Virus record (IMG/VR): IMGVR_UViG_3300022562_000435
Span: 1 to 25,260 of that record
Strand: one strand, 5' to 3'
DNA length: 25,260 nt
DNA from: a virus
Shown here: in pieces, positions 15,328 through 22,667 of the stretch
Layout: every line of letters starts with the position of its first letter
Numbering within the stretch: position 1 is the first letter of the stretch
Position numbers and translations under genes: made by a program
The notes under the pieces: model-generated
Told to the model about the DNA's origin: nothing
The model's database searches: none
Seen by the model: only the letters and a program-made list of their open reading frames with translations

Positions 15328-16323
15328 ATGCCGTTACGTATATCTGATATTACTTTGGATTCGATGCCCTCTGACCCACCTTCTCCAGAAGAAGGTGAGT
15401 TTTGGTATAATTCAACAGAGGATCGATTCAAGGTGTATAGAAATGGATCTATCGAGTCCTTAAGTGATTTAGATGAGCTAACAGCCCACTTAGCTGATTA
15501 TAATAACCCACATGGTGTTAGCCTAGAGAAAGCTAGACAAGTCTATAGTACTGTTTCCGGCACTATCGATATGGGCTCTAACAAGATTTTAAATGTTGGG
15601 GACCCAACTTTAGACGGTGACGCGGTAAACAAGCTATACTCTGACTCTTACGTAAACGGTATTCTAGTATCAGGTACCCCAAGTGATGGTCAACATTTTT
15701 CCTATCATGCAGGTAACGGTGTATGGCAATTTCTCCCCGCCCCTTCTATTTCAGGTGCGTCTAATGTAGGAGTTGGCGGTGTAGGAGTATTTGATGGTCT
15801 TTCTAATGGTGTCCTTCAGTTTAAGAACATAAATACGACTGATTCTTTCGTTACAATAACAGACGATGTTGGGAATAATGAAATAGATATACATGTAGAT
15901 AATACTTCTGCTGTATGGAATGCTAATAAGATTGACGGTATGACCGTGTCGTCTGGCGCCGGTGGTTTAAACCACCCTTTACACTTTGATGTTCTTACAT
16001 ATAATAGCAGTACTAAAACGTGGTACCCGGACATTACCCCTATATATTACTTGTACCAAACCACAATTAAAGCGGGAACGATATACCCAGGATCCTTTAC
16101 GGGGACCCCGCCAACAGCGACTTACACCTCTGTTGGAGGATTTCTTGATACAAATTACGGTGTAGCGGCTACCGCTTGCACGGTTAGTGGTACTGTATAT
16201 GCCTGCATTGTACAGAACAAGACCACTGATGGGTTTGAGATTGTTATGGGGTCTAATGATTTAAGTGACCTAGTCAGCGTTGGTTGGGTCGCCGCTGCTG
16301 ACGGAGAAGGGTCTGAATGGTAA
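15328..16323 (+). CDS. Fibre protein, tandem paralogue 2
   Basis: A 331-residue protein with the same domain order as the gene before it: N-terminal FWYNSTEDRFKVYRNG domain, NPHGVSLEKARQVYS segment, NKILNVGDPTLDGDA, GQHFSYHAGNGVWQF, VG-module (NVGVGGVGVFDG to EIDIHVDNT), WNA module (VWNANKIDGMTV), and an H-lectin-like C-terminus (GSFTGTPPTATY, YGVAATA, NKTTDGFEIVMGSND, VGWVAA). The N-terminal halves of the two proteins are near-identical, whereas the WNA and C-terminal parts differ strongly, as expected when the receptor-binding tip is under selection for change. The ribosome site is weak (AAGGCTAAG). A weak hairpin-plus-T-run follows. Proposed role: receptor-binding fibre alternative to or partner of its paralogues. 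Confidence 0.75.
   Translation: MPLRISDITLDSMPSDPPSPEEGEFWYNSTEDRFKVYRNGSIESLSDLDELTAHLADYNNPHGVSLEKARQVYSTVSGTIDMGSNKILNVGDPTLDGDAVNKLYSDSYVNGILVSGTPSDGQHFSYHAGNGVWQFLPAPSISGASNVGVGGVGVFDGLSNGVLQFKNINTTDSFVTITDDVGNNEIDIHVDNTSAVWNANKIDGMTVSSGAGGLNHPLHFDVLTYNSSTKTWYPDITPIYYLYQTTIKAGTIYPGSFTGTPPTATYTSVGGFLDTNYGVAATACTVSGTVYACIVQNKTTDGFEIVMGSNDLSDLVSVGWVAAADGEGSEW
15524..15605 (+). repeat. Repeat block shared with both flanking fibre genes
   Basis: Bases 15524-15566 are identical to 14504-14546 in the upstream gene. Bases 15568-15605 (38 bases, starting GATATGGGCTCTAAC) are identical to 16802-16839 in the downstream gene. Adjacent segments of this gene therefore match different neighbours best, which suggests recombination or gene conversion within the array. 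Confidence 0.88.
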
Positions 16324-16343
16324 CAGTAGCGCTACTTGTTTTT
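16322..16343 (+). terminator. Weak hairpin with T-rich tail after fibre paralogue 2
   Basis: AGTAGCGCTACT is a perfect palindrome. The stem can be extended to AACAGTA pairing with TACTTGTT with one bulged base around the loop GCGC, and it is followed by further Ts. The stem is short and A+T-rich, so at best this is a partial terminator. The 73-base gap to the next gene is the largest inside the fibre array. Confidence 0.35.
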
Positions 16344-16396
16344 AACTTCATAATATTCAATTCAGTGTATGGGTATATTTATTAGGAGGACATTAC

Positions 16397-17554
16397 ATGT
16401 CATCATTCGATGTAAGTAGTATACAACTTAATTCATTAAGTGAGGACCCAGCAAGTCTTGAAGAAGGCCAGCTTTGGTTTAATAGTACTGAGAAGAGATT
16501 TAAGGTTTACCGTAACGGTACTATAGAGACTGTAAGTCATTTAGATGAAGTCACAACCCATTCTACAGACTACAATAACCCACACGGTGTTAGCTTAGAG
16601 AAAGCTCGTCAGGTATATAGTACCATTTCTGGTACTGTTGATATGAATTCAAATCGTATTCTTAATGTTGGGTCCCCAAGTCAACCAGGGGATGCTATAA
16701 ATAAAACATACGCTGATACCCATATTACCGATTACAGCAATCCGCATGGTGTAAGTCTAGAGAAAGCTAGGCAGGTATACAATACTGTTTCTGGTTCTGT
16801 GGATATGGGCTCTAACAAGATTTTAAATGTTGGGGACCCGACTTTAGACGGTGACGCGATAAACAAACTCTACGCTGATTCATATGTAAATGCTATTTTG
16901 GTATCTGGAGTTCCTAGCACTGGGCAGCATTTGGTATTTAGAACACCAAACAATGTTTGGGTACCAGATAACGGTCCCACATTCTCTGGAGTGGAGAACG
17001 CCGGTGTTGGAGGTGTTGGCATATACGATACTATTACTAATGGGATACTTAAATTAAAAAATATTAATACGTCCGACTCTTTTATTACTATCAGTAATGA
17101 TACTGTAAACAAAGAAATAGATATTCATGTAGATAATACTGCATACCAGTGGACTGCTAATAGGCTTTTGGGAGTCCCAGTTGCATCGGGGACCTATCCT
17201 CTTAACGATGGTGTTGTATTGACGTACTCATCCTCCTTAGGGGCTTGGAGGCAGTACCCCACACAGGATTTTTCTTCTGTTCAGGTTCAAGGTACTATTA
17301 AGTCTGGTATTGCTGTAACAGCTGATTTCTCCGGGGCTCCTCTTGTAGCAACAGTAACTTTTGTTAATCCGTACTCTGATACAAACTATGTAGTTCAACT
17401 TTCTACCCAAGCAAACAGCACTAACGGCTATTTCCCCAACATTCAGAATATTACATCAGCAGGTTTTGATATAAATTTACGTGTGAATACCTCCACAAAC
17501 CTAGTCGGTATACATTGGTTCACCGTATGGAAGGGTGACGCTCAGGATTATTAA
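16397..17554 (+). CDS. Fibre protein, tandem paralogue 3 with internal 54-residue duplication
   Basis: A 385-residue protein of the same family as its two upstream neighbours. The N-terminal LWFNSTEKRFKVYRNG domain is followed by the NPHGVSLEKARQVYS-NILNVG unit twice, with NPH at residues 61 and 115, exactly 54 apart. The second copy matches paralogue 2 more closely at DNA level than it matches the first copy. Then come a GQH segment, a VG-module (NAGVGGVGIYD to EIDIHVDNT), a WNA-type module (QWTANRLLGVPV) and an H-lectin-like C-terminus (DFSGAPLVATVTF, NITSAGFDINL, VGIHWFTVW). The extra unit should lengthen the shaft and present the tip further from the virion. A strong AGGAGG site precedes the ATG. 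The location on the virion is not known. Confidence 0.75.
   Translation: MSSFDVSSIQLNSLSEDPASLEEGQLWFNSTEKRFKVYRNGTIETVSHLDEVTTHSTDYNNPHGVSLEKARQVYSTISGTVDMNSNRILNVGSPSQPGDAINKTYADTHITDYSNPHGVSLEKARQVYNTVSGSVDMGSNKILNVGDPTLDGDAINKLYADSYVNAILVSGVPSTGQHLVFRTPNNVWVPDNGPTFSGVENAGVGGVGIYDTITNGILKLKNINTSDSFITISNDTVNKEIDIHVDNTAYQWTANRLLGVPVASGTYPLNDGVVLTYSSSLGAWRQYPTQDFSSVQVQGTIKSGIAVTADFSGAPLVATVTFVNPYSDTNYVVQLSTQANSTNGYFPNIQNITSAGFDINLRVNTSTNLVGIHWFTVWKGDAQDY
16802..16839 (+). repeat. 38-base exact direct repeat of 15568-15605
   Basis: The sequence starting GATATGGGCTCTAAC and ending GGGGACCC is identical to the copy in the preceding fibre gene, and after one mismatch the next 18 bases also match. 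It lies in the second, duplicated NPH unit of this gene. Confidence 0.88.
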
Positions 17555-17575
17555 CATTGGAGTTTTAAAAAAATT

Positions 17576-19921
17576 ATGCGCATTACGGCCTTATCCGAAA
17601 AAATAGTAGTAAGTGAACTCTCTGGTGATGGAGTTTCTTTAGATGTAGATCAGTCTAAATTACATCACCAGATGTTGCAAGGGGCAGGTAAGAATACACA
17701 TGCCGCGATTGACTCGCACCTATCGTCTAGTCTAAATCCACACTGTGTAAGAGCTGAGCAGACAGGGGCTGTACCAGTTACAACTAAAGATAAGCCCAAC
17801 GGGGTACCAGGTTTGGACTCAGAGGGTAGAATTAAAGAAACCGTTATACCTATATCTATCGCTAGATATGGTGATGTTCAGAGGCATGCGAACTCCAATG
17901 CCAATCCACACAATGTTACTGCGGTACAGATAGGAGCAGTGAGTGTAGTTTCCGTAGGTGCTCCAGATGGTATTGCCCCACTTGATGGTAAGGGTAGGTT
18001 ACCGGAACGTTTCTTACCTGCTACTGCTGTTACACAAGATGATCTAAAGAAACACATTGAAAGGACGAATAATCCTCATGGTGTTACTCCTGGGCAAATT
18101 GGAGCCATACCTTCCTATGAAAAGGGGAGAGTTAATGGGGTTGTGCCGATAGGAGAAGATGGTAAGGTAGATATCGGGTTTTTACCAGATATTTTTACTA
18201 AAAGTCCCGATTTCGTACATCATACTTCTTCGTCAGCTAATCCTCACAAGGTAACTGCTGTGCAGGTAGGCGCGGTACCTATTTATTTGGTAGGGAAGCC
18301 GGACGGAGTTGCTGGTCTGGATAAGAACGGGCATATACCAAAAAGTTTGCTAGGTTCAGATATCCTTTATATGGAAGATTTAGATAAACACTCGTCCAAT
18401 ACCAGCAACCCGCACAAAGTTACGACTGATATCATAGGGGCGGTATCTAAGCATGACTTGGGTAGGCCCGGAGGGGTTGCACAGCTAGACGCTTCTGGAA
18501 GACTTCCTGAGAACTTGTTCCCAGATACTATAGTTACTACTAGTAGTTTAGATGGGCATGCTAGTAGAAAAGATAATCCACATAAGGTTACCCCTAGCTT
18601 AATAGGAGCAGTAGCTATTACAGCTGTAGGTTCTCCAGGGGGAGTTGCTGGATTAGGACCCGATGGTAAGATATCTGAAAAGGTTGTCCCAGAAACATTG
18701 GTACGGTCGAATGTATTTGAGTCACATAAGTATGAACTTAACCCACATGGGGTTACTGCAGATCAAGTTGGTGCTATAAGTGTTGTCTCAAAGGGCCGGC
18801 CTGGGGGCGTAGCCTCATTAGATGCACGCGGTATGCTTGATAAAAATCAAGTACCCTATGACGTTGTTTTAGACTCACAGCTAGAGTCCCATGTTGGAAA
18901 TAATGCAAACCCACATAATGTGACTCCCGAGCAAGTTGGGTCCGACTCTCCTTTTTGGAACGCGTGTAAGATTATGGGGATGGAGATTACAAAATCTACT
19001 CCATCTGATAATCAAATTTTACGGTGGTCTAGTGGAATTAATAAATTTGTTTTTGATTACGAGTCCATGGTTGGAGAGGTTAATACAGGTAAGTCTATAG
19101 GGGCTGGAGTAGAAGTTTATTCAGGTAAGAGTGGGGATATATTACTATTTAGAACCATTAGACCTAAGTCCAACTTATTGAAAATATCTACGTCGGAAGA
19201 TTTCAATTCTATAGAGTTTGATGTGAACGAAGCTAATGTAGATCACAGCAGAATTAAAAACTCTGGGGAATTTAGCCACGTTGTCATTGATTCTCATTTG
19301 AGGGACAAGAGCAATCCACACGGTGTAACTTCGACCCATGTAGGGAAAGATATAGCGCAGTGGAATGCGGATAGGATCCTAGGTAGAAAGGTGTCTACCT
19401 CAACTCCATCCGATGGGCAAGTCCTTAAATGGAATGCAGAGATAAACCAGTGGGTTCCTACAAATGAGGCCGCTCTACAAGCTGAGCCTAATGCCGCCGC
19501 GAACGTTGGTTTATCTGGTATTGGTATTTTTAAGCGAAAAGAGAACGCTGTACTTGAATTTAAGAAGTTACGTTCTCTTACAAATAAACTGGAATTAAGG
19601 GACGATGAAAGGAATTCATGCATTAACTTGGATATTAATGAAAGTACCATTGTGCATGATCGACTTTCTGGCTCTGGCAAATATAAGCACAGTGAGCTAG
19701 ATAGTCATATAGACAGTCGTAATAATCCACATAATGTGACACCTAAGCAGGTTGGGTCTGATAACCCGGAGTGGAATGCTAATAGAGTGCAGGGTATTTA
19801 TGTGGATACAGGCGACCTGCGAGACAACGATATCCTGGTCTATAGTAAAGAACACAATAAGTTTGTGTGTACGAACATTGTGGACCTAGTTAGATCAATA
19901 GTACAAGATTTGACCATTTAA
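17576..19921 (+). CDS. Long repetitive fibre protein with 56-residue NPH repeats
   Basis: A 781-residue fibre. Eight NPH motifs occur at residues 54, 110, 166, 222, 278, 334, 389 and 445, an almost exact 56-residue period. Each unit reads roughly NPHxVTxxQxGAV, GxPxGVAxLDxxGRLPE, and a hydrophobic-H segment. Two more NPH motifs (580, 717) belong to a second, ~136-residue repeat: WNA module (461, 596, 733) plus N(I/V)Gx(S)G module plus IDSHL/HIDS segment. This suits a long trimeric shaft. It lacks the H-lectin-like C-terminus of its neighbours and ends in a short helix. It could be a main shaft onto which the shorter lectin-tipped fibres attach, which is inference. The ATG has TTGGAG ~12 bases upstream, a loose spacing. 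Confidence 0.75.
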   Translation: MRITALSEKIVVSELSGDGVSLDVDQSKLHHQMLQGAGKNTHAAIDSHLSSSLNPHCVRAEQTGAVPVTTKDKPNGVPGLDSEGRIKETVIPISIARYGDVQRHANSNANPHNVTAVQIGAVSVVSVGAPDGIAPLDGKGRLPERFLPATAVTQDDLKKHIERTNNPHGVTPGQIGAIPSYEKGRVNGVVPIGEDGKVDIGFLPDIFTKSPDFVHHTSSSANPHKVTAVQVGAVPIYLVGKPDGVAGLDKNGHIPKSLLGSDILYMEDLDKHSSNTSNPHKVTTDIIGAVSKHDLGRPGGVAQLDASGRLPENLFPDTIVTTSSLDGHASRKDNPHKVTPSLIGAVAITAVGSPGGVAGLGPDGKISEKVVPETLVRSNVFESHKYELNPHGVTADQVGAISVVSKGRPGGVASLDARGMLDKNQVPYDVVLDSQLESHVGNNANPHNVTPEQVGSDSPFWNACKIMGMEITKSTPSDNQILRWSSGINKFVFDYESMVGEVNTGKSIGAGVEVYSGKSGDILLFRTIRPKSNLLKISTSEDFNSIEFDVNEANVDHSRIKNSGEFSHVVIDSHLRDKSNPHGVTSTHVGKDIAQWNADRILGRKVSTSTPSDGQVLKWNAEINQWVPTNEAALQAEPNAAANVGLSGIGIFKRKENAVLEFKKLRSLTNKLELRDDERNSCINLDINESTIVHDRLSGSGKYKHSELDSHIDSRNNPHNVTPKQVGSDNPEWNANRVQGIYVDTGDLRDNDILVYSKEHNKFVCTNIVDLVRSIVQDLTI
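17735..18916 (+). repeat. Coding tandem repeat, period 168 bases (eight NPH units)
   Basis: Each unit encodes about 56 residues beginning NPHxV; one interval is 55. The DNA units have diverged considerably while the protein period is strictly kept, so the repeat is old and structurally constrained rather than a recent slippage product. It lies wholly inside the long fibre gene. Confidence 0.85.
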
Positions 19922-19944
19922 AAATAACAAGTGGAGGTAGACCC

Positions 19945-20505
19945 ATGCCTAATTCTAGTAATGTTAAATACGAGAATAGTTTGCGTTACCGAATAAGATT
20001 AGACGACGGAGAATCATCTGCTACGTGGACTGACGGAGGGTACTCTACTGTATCAGGCATTGCATCCGACACACTACACGTCAGCGGCGCACATTCTGTT
20101 TCTTTCGATAAGGAAAGCACAGCTAGCGTTAACGGTTTCGTTGCTAAAGAGATAGACAGCGGAGGGGCTGATTTTAATGACATAGCTATAGATGGAGTTC
20201 TTAATGTAATGCTCTATCTACCAGCTTCGTCGGGAATAGACCATTTAGAATGCCGCCTTGTTAGTGATACTCCATTGGCGTATACTAACTATGTATCGTG
20301 GTCTGCGCCAACATTCTTAACTGGGTGGAATCATCTACAATTTCCACTACTAAGTGGTACTCAGACCGGTGATGGTCTTGATTGGACAGATGTGAGGTAC
20401 TTATCGGTTGGTGTTGTAATGTCAGCCGCTGGAAACAAAGTGGCGGGTGTACTTCTAGACTCTTCATGGATTAACGTCCCACTATTAACGACAACGGCAG
20501 CGTAA
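19945..20505 (+). CDS. Jelly-roll-like single-domain protein (paralogue of 12648-13577)
   Basis: A 186-residue protein corresponding to the N-terminal module of the protein at 12648-13577, without that protein's second domain. Shared landmarks: ENSLRYRIRLDDG (10-22), SDTLHVSGAHSVSFDK (41-56), TGWNHLQF (126-133), TGDGLDWTDVRYLSVGV (141-157) and GVLLDS (168-173). The fold is probably an all-beta sandwich of the carbohydrate-binding type. GGAGG lies eight bases before the ATG. It closes the fibre cassette, while its paralogue opens it. It may be an attachment or glycan-binding accessory for the fibres, or a surface decoration. The paralogy is clear in the sequence; the function is inferred. Confidence 0.66.
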   Translation: MPNSSNVKYENSLRYRIRLDDGESSATWTDGGYSTVSGIASDTLHVSGAHSVSFDKESTASVNGFVAKEIDSGGADFNDIAIDGVLNVMLYLPASSGIDHLECRLVSDTPLAYTNYVSWSAPTFLTGWNHLQFPLLSGTQTGDGLDWTDVRYLSVGVVMSAAGNKVAGVLLDSSWINVPLLTTTAA

Positions 20506-20515
20506 GGGGGTTGCT

Positions 20516-21427
20516 ATGCCAGTAGTTGTAACTATACGAGTATCTGATCCATCAGGGGCTATAGCTTCTGGATATGATAGTATAAAAGTATATAGAGCTA
20601 GTTATCAGGACGGTTACTTTTTAGAGATTACAACTGCGTCAACTCGACCGTCTTTATCCTCAACACAAATCTACTATAATTTTGAGGACACAACTGGAAC
20701 CTCGTCTTCATGGTATAAGACCTCTTTCTATGATTCGACGACCCCCGCCGAGTCTAGTTTATCAACTGCTACTAAAGGTATTGAAGTAGAGTTAGAACAT
20801 GTAGATATTACGTACCCTGATGAGATTACATTAACTTCTGTAGACCAGTATAACTTAGGTCGCATACGCCACTACATTGGCGACCCTAAGAAGGTTTTGC
20901 GGGACTACGTAAGTTCCAGTTGTACTAGCGGATATCAAAATGTTTCTGGTGATGGTCAAACTTATAAGTTAGATAATCGAGGGTGGCCTCTTAGGGTAGA
21001 GAAAGATTCCGTATCTTATACGTCGTCTTCTAATCCATATGTAACAGATTATAGCTATCTAACATTCAGCGGTACGGAGATTTCGACAGTCTCAGGTGTC
21101 ATAGACATTTGGTATGAGTCCTTTAGACATTCCGATAGGGAAATATTAAAGATATTCAACACCACTCCTAACCCACCGAATGTATCGTCGTCCTCTGTTA
21201 CCGATGAAATGCTTCGACTATATGCATCTATTTCGATTCTTAGAGAAGAACTCACTCAACTCATGGGGGAGACTTCTGGCTCTTTCACCTTAGTAGGCGA
21301 GATGTCGTATAACCCAGAACCACTCCTTCGTCAGAAGAGACAGCTTCTTAAGGATTTAGAGGATCAGCTTGATACTCTTATCGATGAAGCCAAGGTGGCT
21401 AATATAACTGGTGTTAGAATAGACTAG
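20516..21427 (+). CDS. Head-tail connector (adaptor)-like protein with Fn3/Ig-like N-terminus
   Basis: A 303-residue protein. Residues ~4-85 look like a fibronectin III/Ig-like beta domain (SIKVYRASYQDGYFLEI, then YNFEDTTGTSSSWYKTSF). Next comes YNLGRIRHYIGDPKKVLRDY (112-131), which resembles the LRxxIGD segment of phage head-tail connector (adaptor) proteins. A beta-rich middle follows, and then a C-terminal helical/coiled-coil region (~228-295) with LRQKRQLLKDLEDQLDTLID. Adaptors bind beneath the portal and seal the packaged head. The gene is followed by other neck-like genes and the tail tube candidate, which supports the call. The Fn3-like addition is an extra. TAAGGGGG precedes the ATG. 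Confidence 0.58.
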   Translation: MPVVVTIRVSDPSGAIASGYDSIKVYRASYQDGYFLEITTASTRPSLSSTQIYYNFEDTTGTSSSWYKTSFYDSTTPAESSLSTATKGIEVELEHVDITYPDEITLTSVDQYNLGRIRHYIGDPKKVLRDYVSSSCTSGYQNVSGDGQTYKLDNRGWPLRVEKDSVSYTSSSNPYVTDYSYLTFSGTEISTVSGVIDIWYESFRHSDREILKIFNTTPNPPNVSSSSVTDEMLRLYASISILREELTQLMGETSGSFTLVGEMSYNPEPLLRQKRQLLKDLEDQLDTLIDEAKVANITGVRID

Positions 21428-21436
21428 GAGGCTGCT

Positions 21437-21991
21437 ATGGGAATGATACCGCCAGGTCTTAAGAAGGAAATACGAACACGTTTCTTAGATTTAGTCTCAG
21501 AGCTTAAAAAGCCTATCGTTGTTTTTGGGCAGCCTTATAAGGAAGACTGTCCTAACTGCCTGCACGACCATAATGGCGAATCTATAAATCAGTTTGATTC
21601 TAGTTTTGCTGCACCTGTCGTTATATTTGGATCTACCGTATCACCCATATCTTTTACTAGAGGCCGATGCCCCGTGTGCCATGGACGAGGTAGGTTGGAA
21701 TCACCAAATATTTCAAATATCTATGGCCTTGTGCTGTGGAACCCCCCATCTGTAGATCCGTCTAAGGGGTCTATGGTGGCTACACCAGCTGGACTAGAGG
21801 GAAAGAATGTCGTCCGTATCAAAGTAGAGAAATGCTATTACGATGTTATCAGGGACTGCACCAAGATAGTTTTGGATGGGGTTGATTGTGTCCTAGCGAT
21901 ACCTCCAGTTCTACGAGGAACCGGGGAGATTGATGACATGGTTACCGCGTACCTATTTCCAAGCGCGGTTGGATCATCTGTAAGGGGGTAG
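21437..21991 (+). CDS. Neck-region protein with zinc ribbon
   Basis: A 184-residue protein carrying two knuckles, CPNC (residues 38-41) and CPVCHGRGRL (78-87), forming a likely C4 zinc ribbon around an intervening ~36-residue segment. The second knuckle resembles DnaJ-type CxxCxGxG motifs. The region after ~90 is beta-rich (YGLVLWNPPS, VRIKVEKCYYDVI, IVLDGVDCVLAI). No signal peptide. It lies between the adaptor-like gene and further neck candidates, with TAGGAGG upstream, so a head-closure (stopper) role is plausible, with the zinc site stabilising the fold. The zinc ribbon is seen directly; the neck role comes from position. Confidence 0.58.
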   Translation: MGMIPPGLKKEIRTRFLDLVSELKKPIVVFGQPYKEDCPNCLHDHNGESINQFDSSFAAPVVIFGSTVSPISFTRGRCPVCHGRGRLESPNISNIYGLVLWNPPSVDPSKGSMVATPAGLEGKNVVRIKVEKCYYDVIRDCTKIVLDGVDCVLAIPPVLRGTGEIDDMVTAYLFPSAVGSSVRG

Positions 21992-21994
21992 CAC

Positions 21995-22624
21995 ATGGAC
22001 TTTGAACGTGAAGCCGCTGTTAAGTTTAATGAGAACGTTAAGAAAGTTCTTATGGTCGACTTTGTAGGTGATTACTTAACGTTTTTCAGCAACTATTATG
22101 ATGAAAATTTAATACAAGCATTTAAATTTAATGATTTTGACAGAACGGCGCCAATATATCTAAAGCCAGATATTATGAACCACCTTAGGGTGGAGTTAAC
22201 TGCTATGGTTGGAAGAATAGACCCTAAAGGTACTATGTTATTACGAGGTCTAGACTCAAATGCTTTCTCTAAGCCATCTAGAAAAGATACTGATCCTTTA
22301 CGTCTATTCTACTTTTATATACACGGAACTGCTGACGCTTATGTTGCTCTGACCCAGGAGCATTATTTGAAAATGATGCCATTTCTGAAAGGTGAGTTTT
22401 TGGGTAGGTTTGGTAATATGCATCTAATGGAAATGAGTCGTTACGAGCAAATTTACACGACCATCCCAGATAATTTTAGAGTTAACTGGCCTAACCCGTT
22501 GAGTATTAAGCATCCGTTTTCTTTTGCTCCGCCAATTCGTATTTTCGAAGACACCTGGAGATACATGGAAACCAGGTTTACTGATTATTTCAAAAAAGCT
22601 GCTAAAATGACTTTCGGCTCTTAA
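21995..22624 (+). CDS. Hypothetical neck or tail-completion protein
   Basis: A 209-residue, cysteine-free, aromatic- and Met-rich protein (FYFYIHGTADAYV, FLKGEFLGRFGNMHLMEMSRY) with mixed helical and beta character. The Phe/Pro-rich part SIKHPFSFAPPIRIFEDTW lies near 168-186, and the C-terminus is an amphipathic basic helix. I recognise no family. It overlaps no neighbour but starts three bases after the previous stop with an AAGGGGG site, so it is part of the neck block. Proteins at this position are usually head-closure, tail-completion or tail-terminator factors. That is the best guess and rests on order alone. Confidence 0.6.
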   Translation: MDFEREAAVKFNENVKKVLMVDFVGDYLTFFSNYYDENLIQAFKFNDFDRTAPIYLKPDIMNHLRVELTAMVGRIDPKGTMLLRGLDSNAFSKPSRKDTDPLRLFYFYIHGTADAYVALTQEHYLKMMPFLKGEFLGRFGNMHLMEMSRYEQIYTTIPDNFRVNWPNPLSIKHPFSFAPPIRIFEDTWRYMETRFTDYFKKAAKMTFGS

Positions 22625-22667
22625 CGTTACGTGATATATATCTTATTCTTACTATGGGTGGTGATAC

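Noticed and set aside
17735-18916. Regular repeat that could be mistaken for a CRISPR-like array
   Set aside because: The 168-base period is in frame, the units are diverged at DNA level but conserved as protein, and no short identical repeats with unique spacers are present.
19294-19680. 128-codon open frame on the - strand inside the long fibre gene
   Set aside because: It is antisense to conserved WNA and NPH modules that are clearly coding on the + strand, and it has no supporting context.
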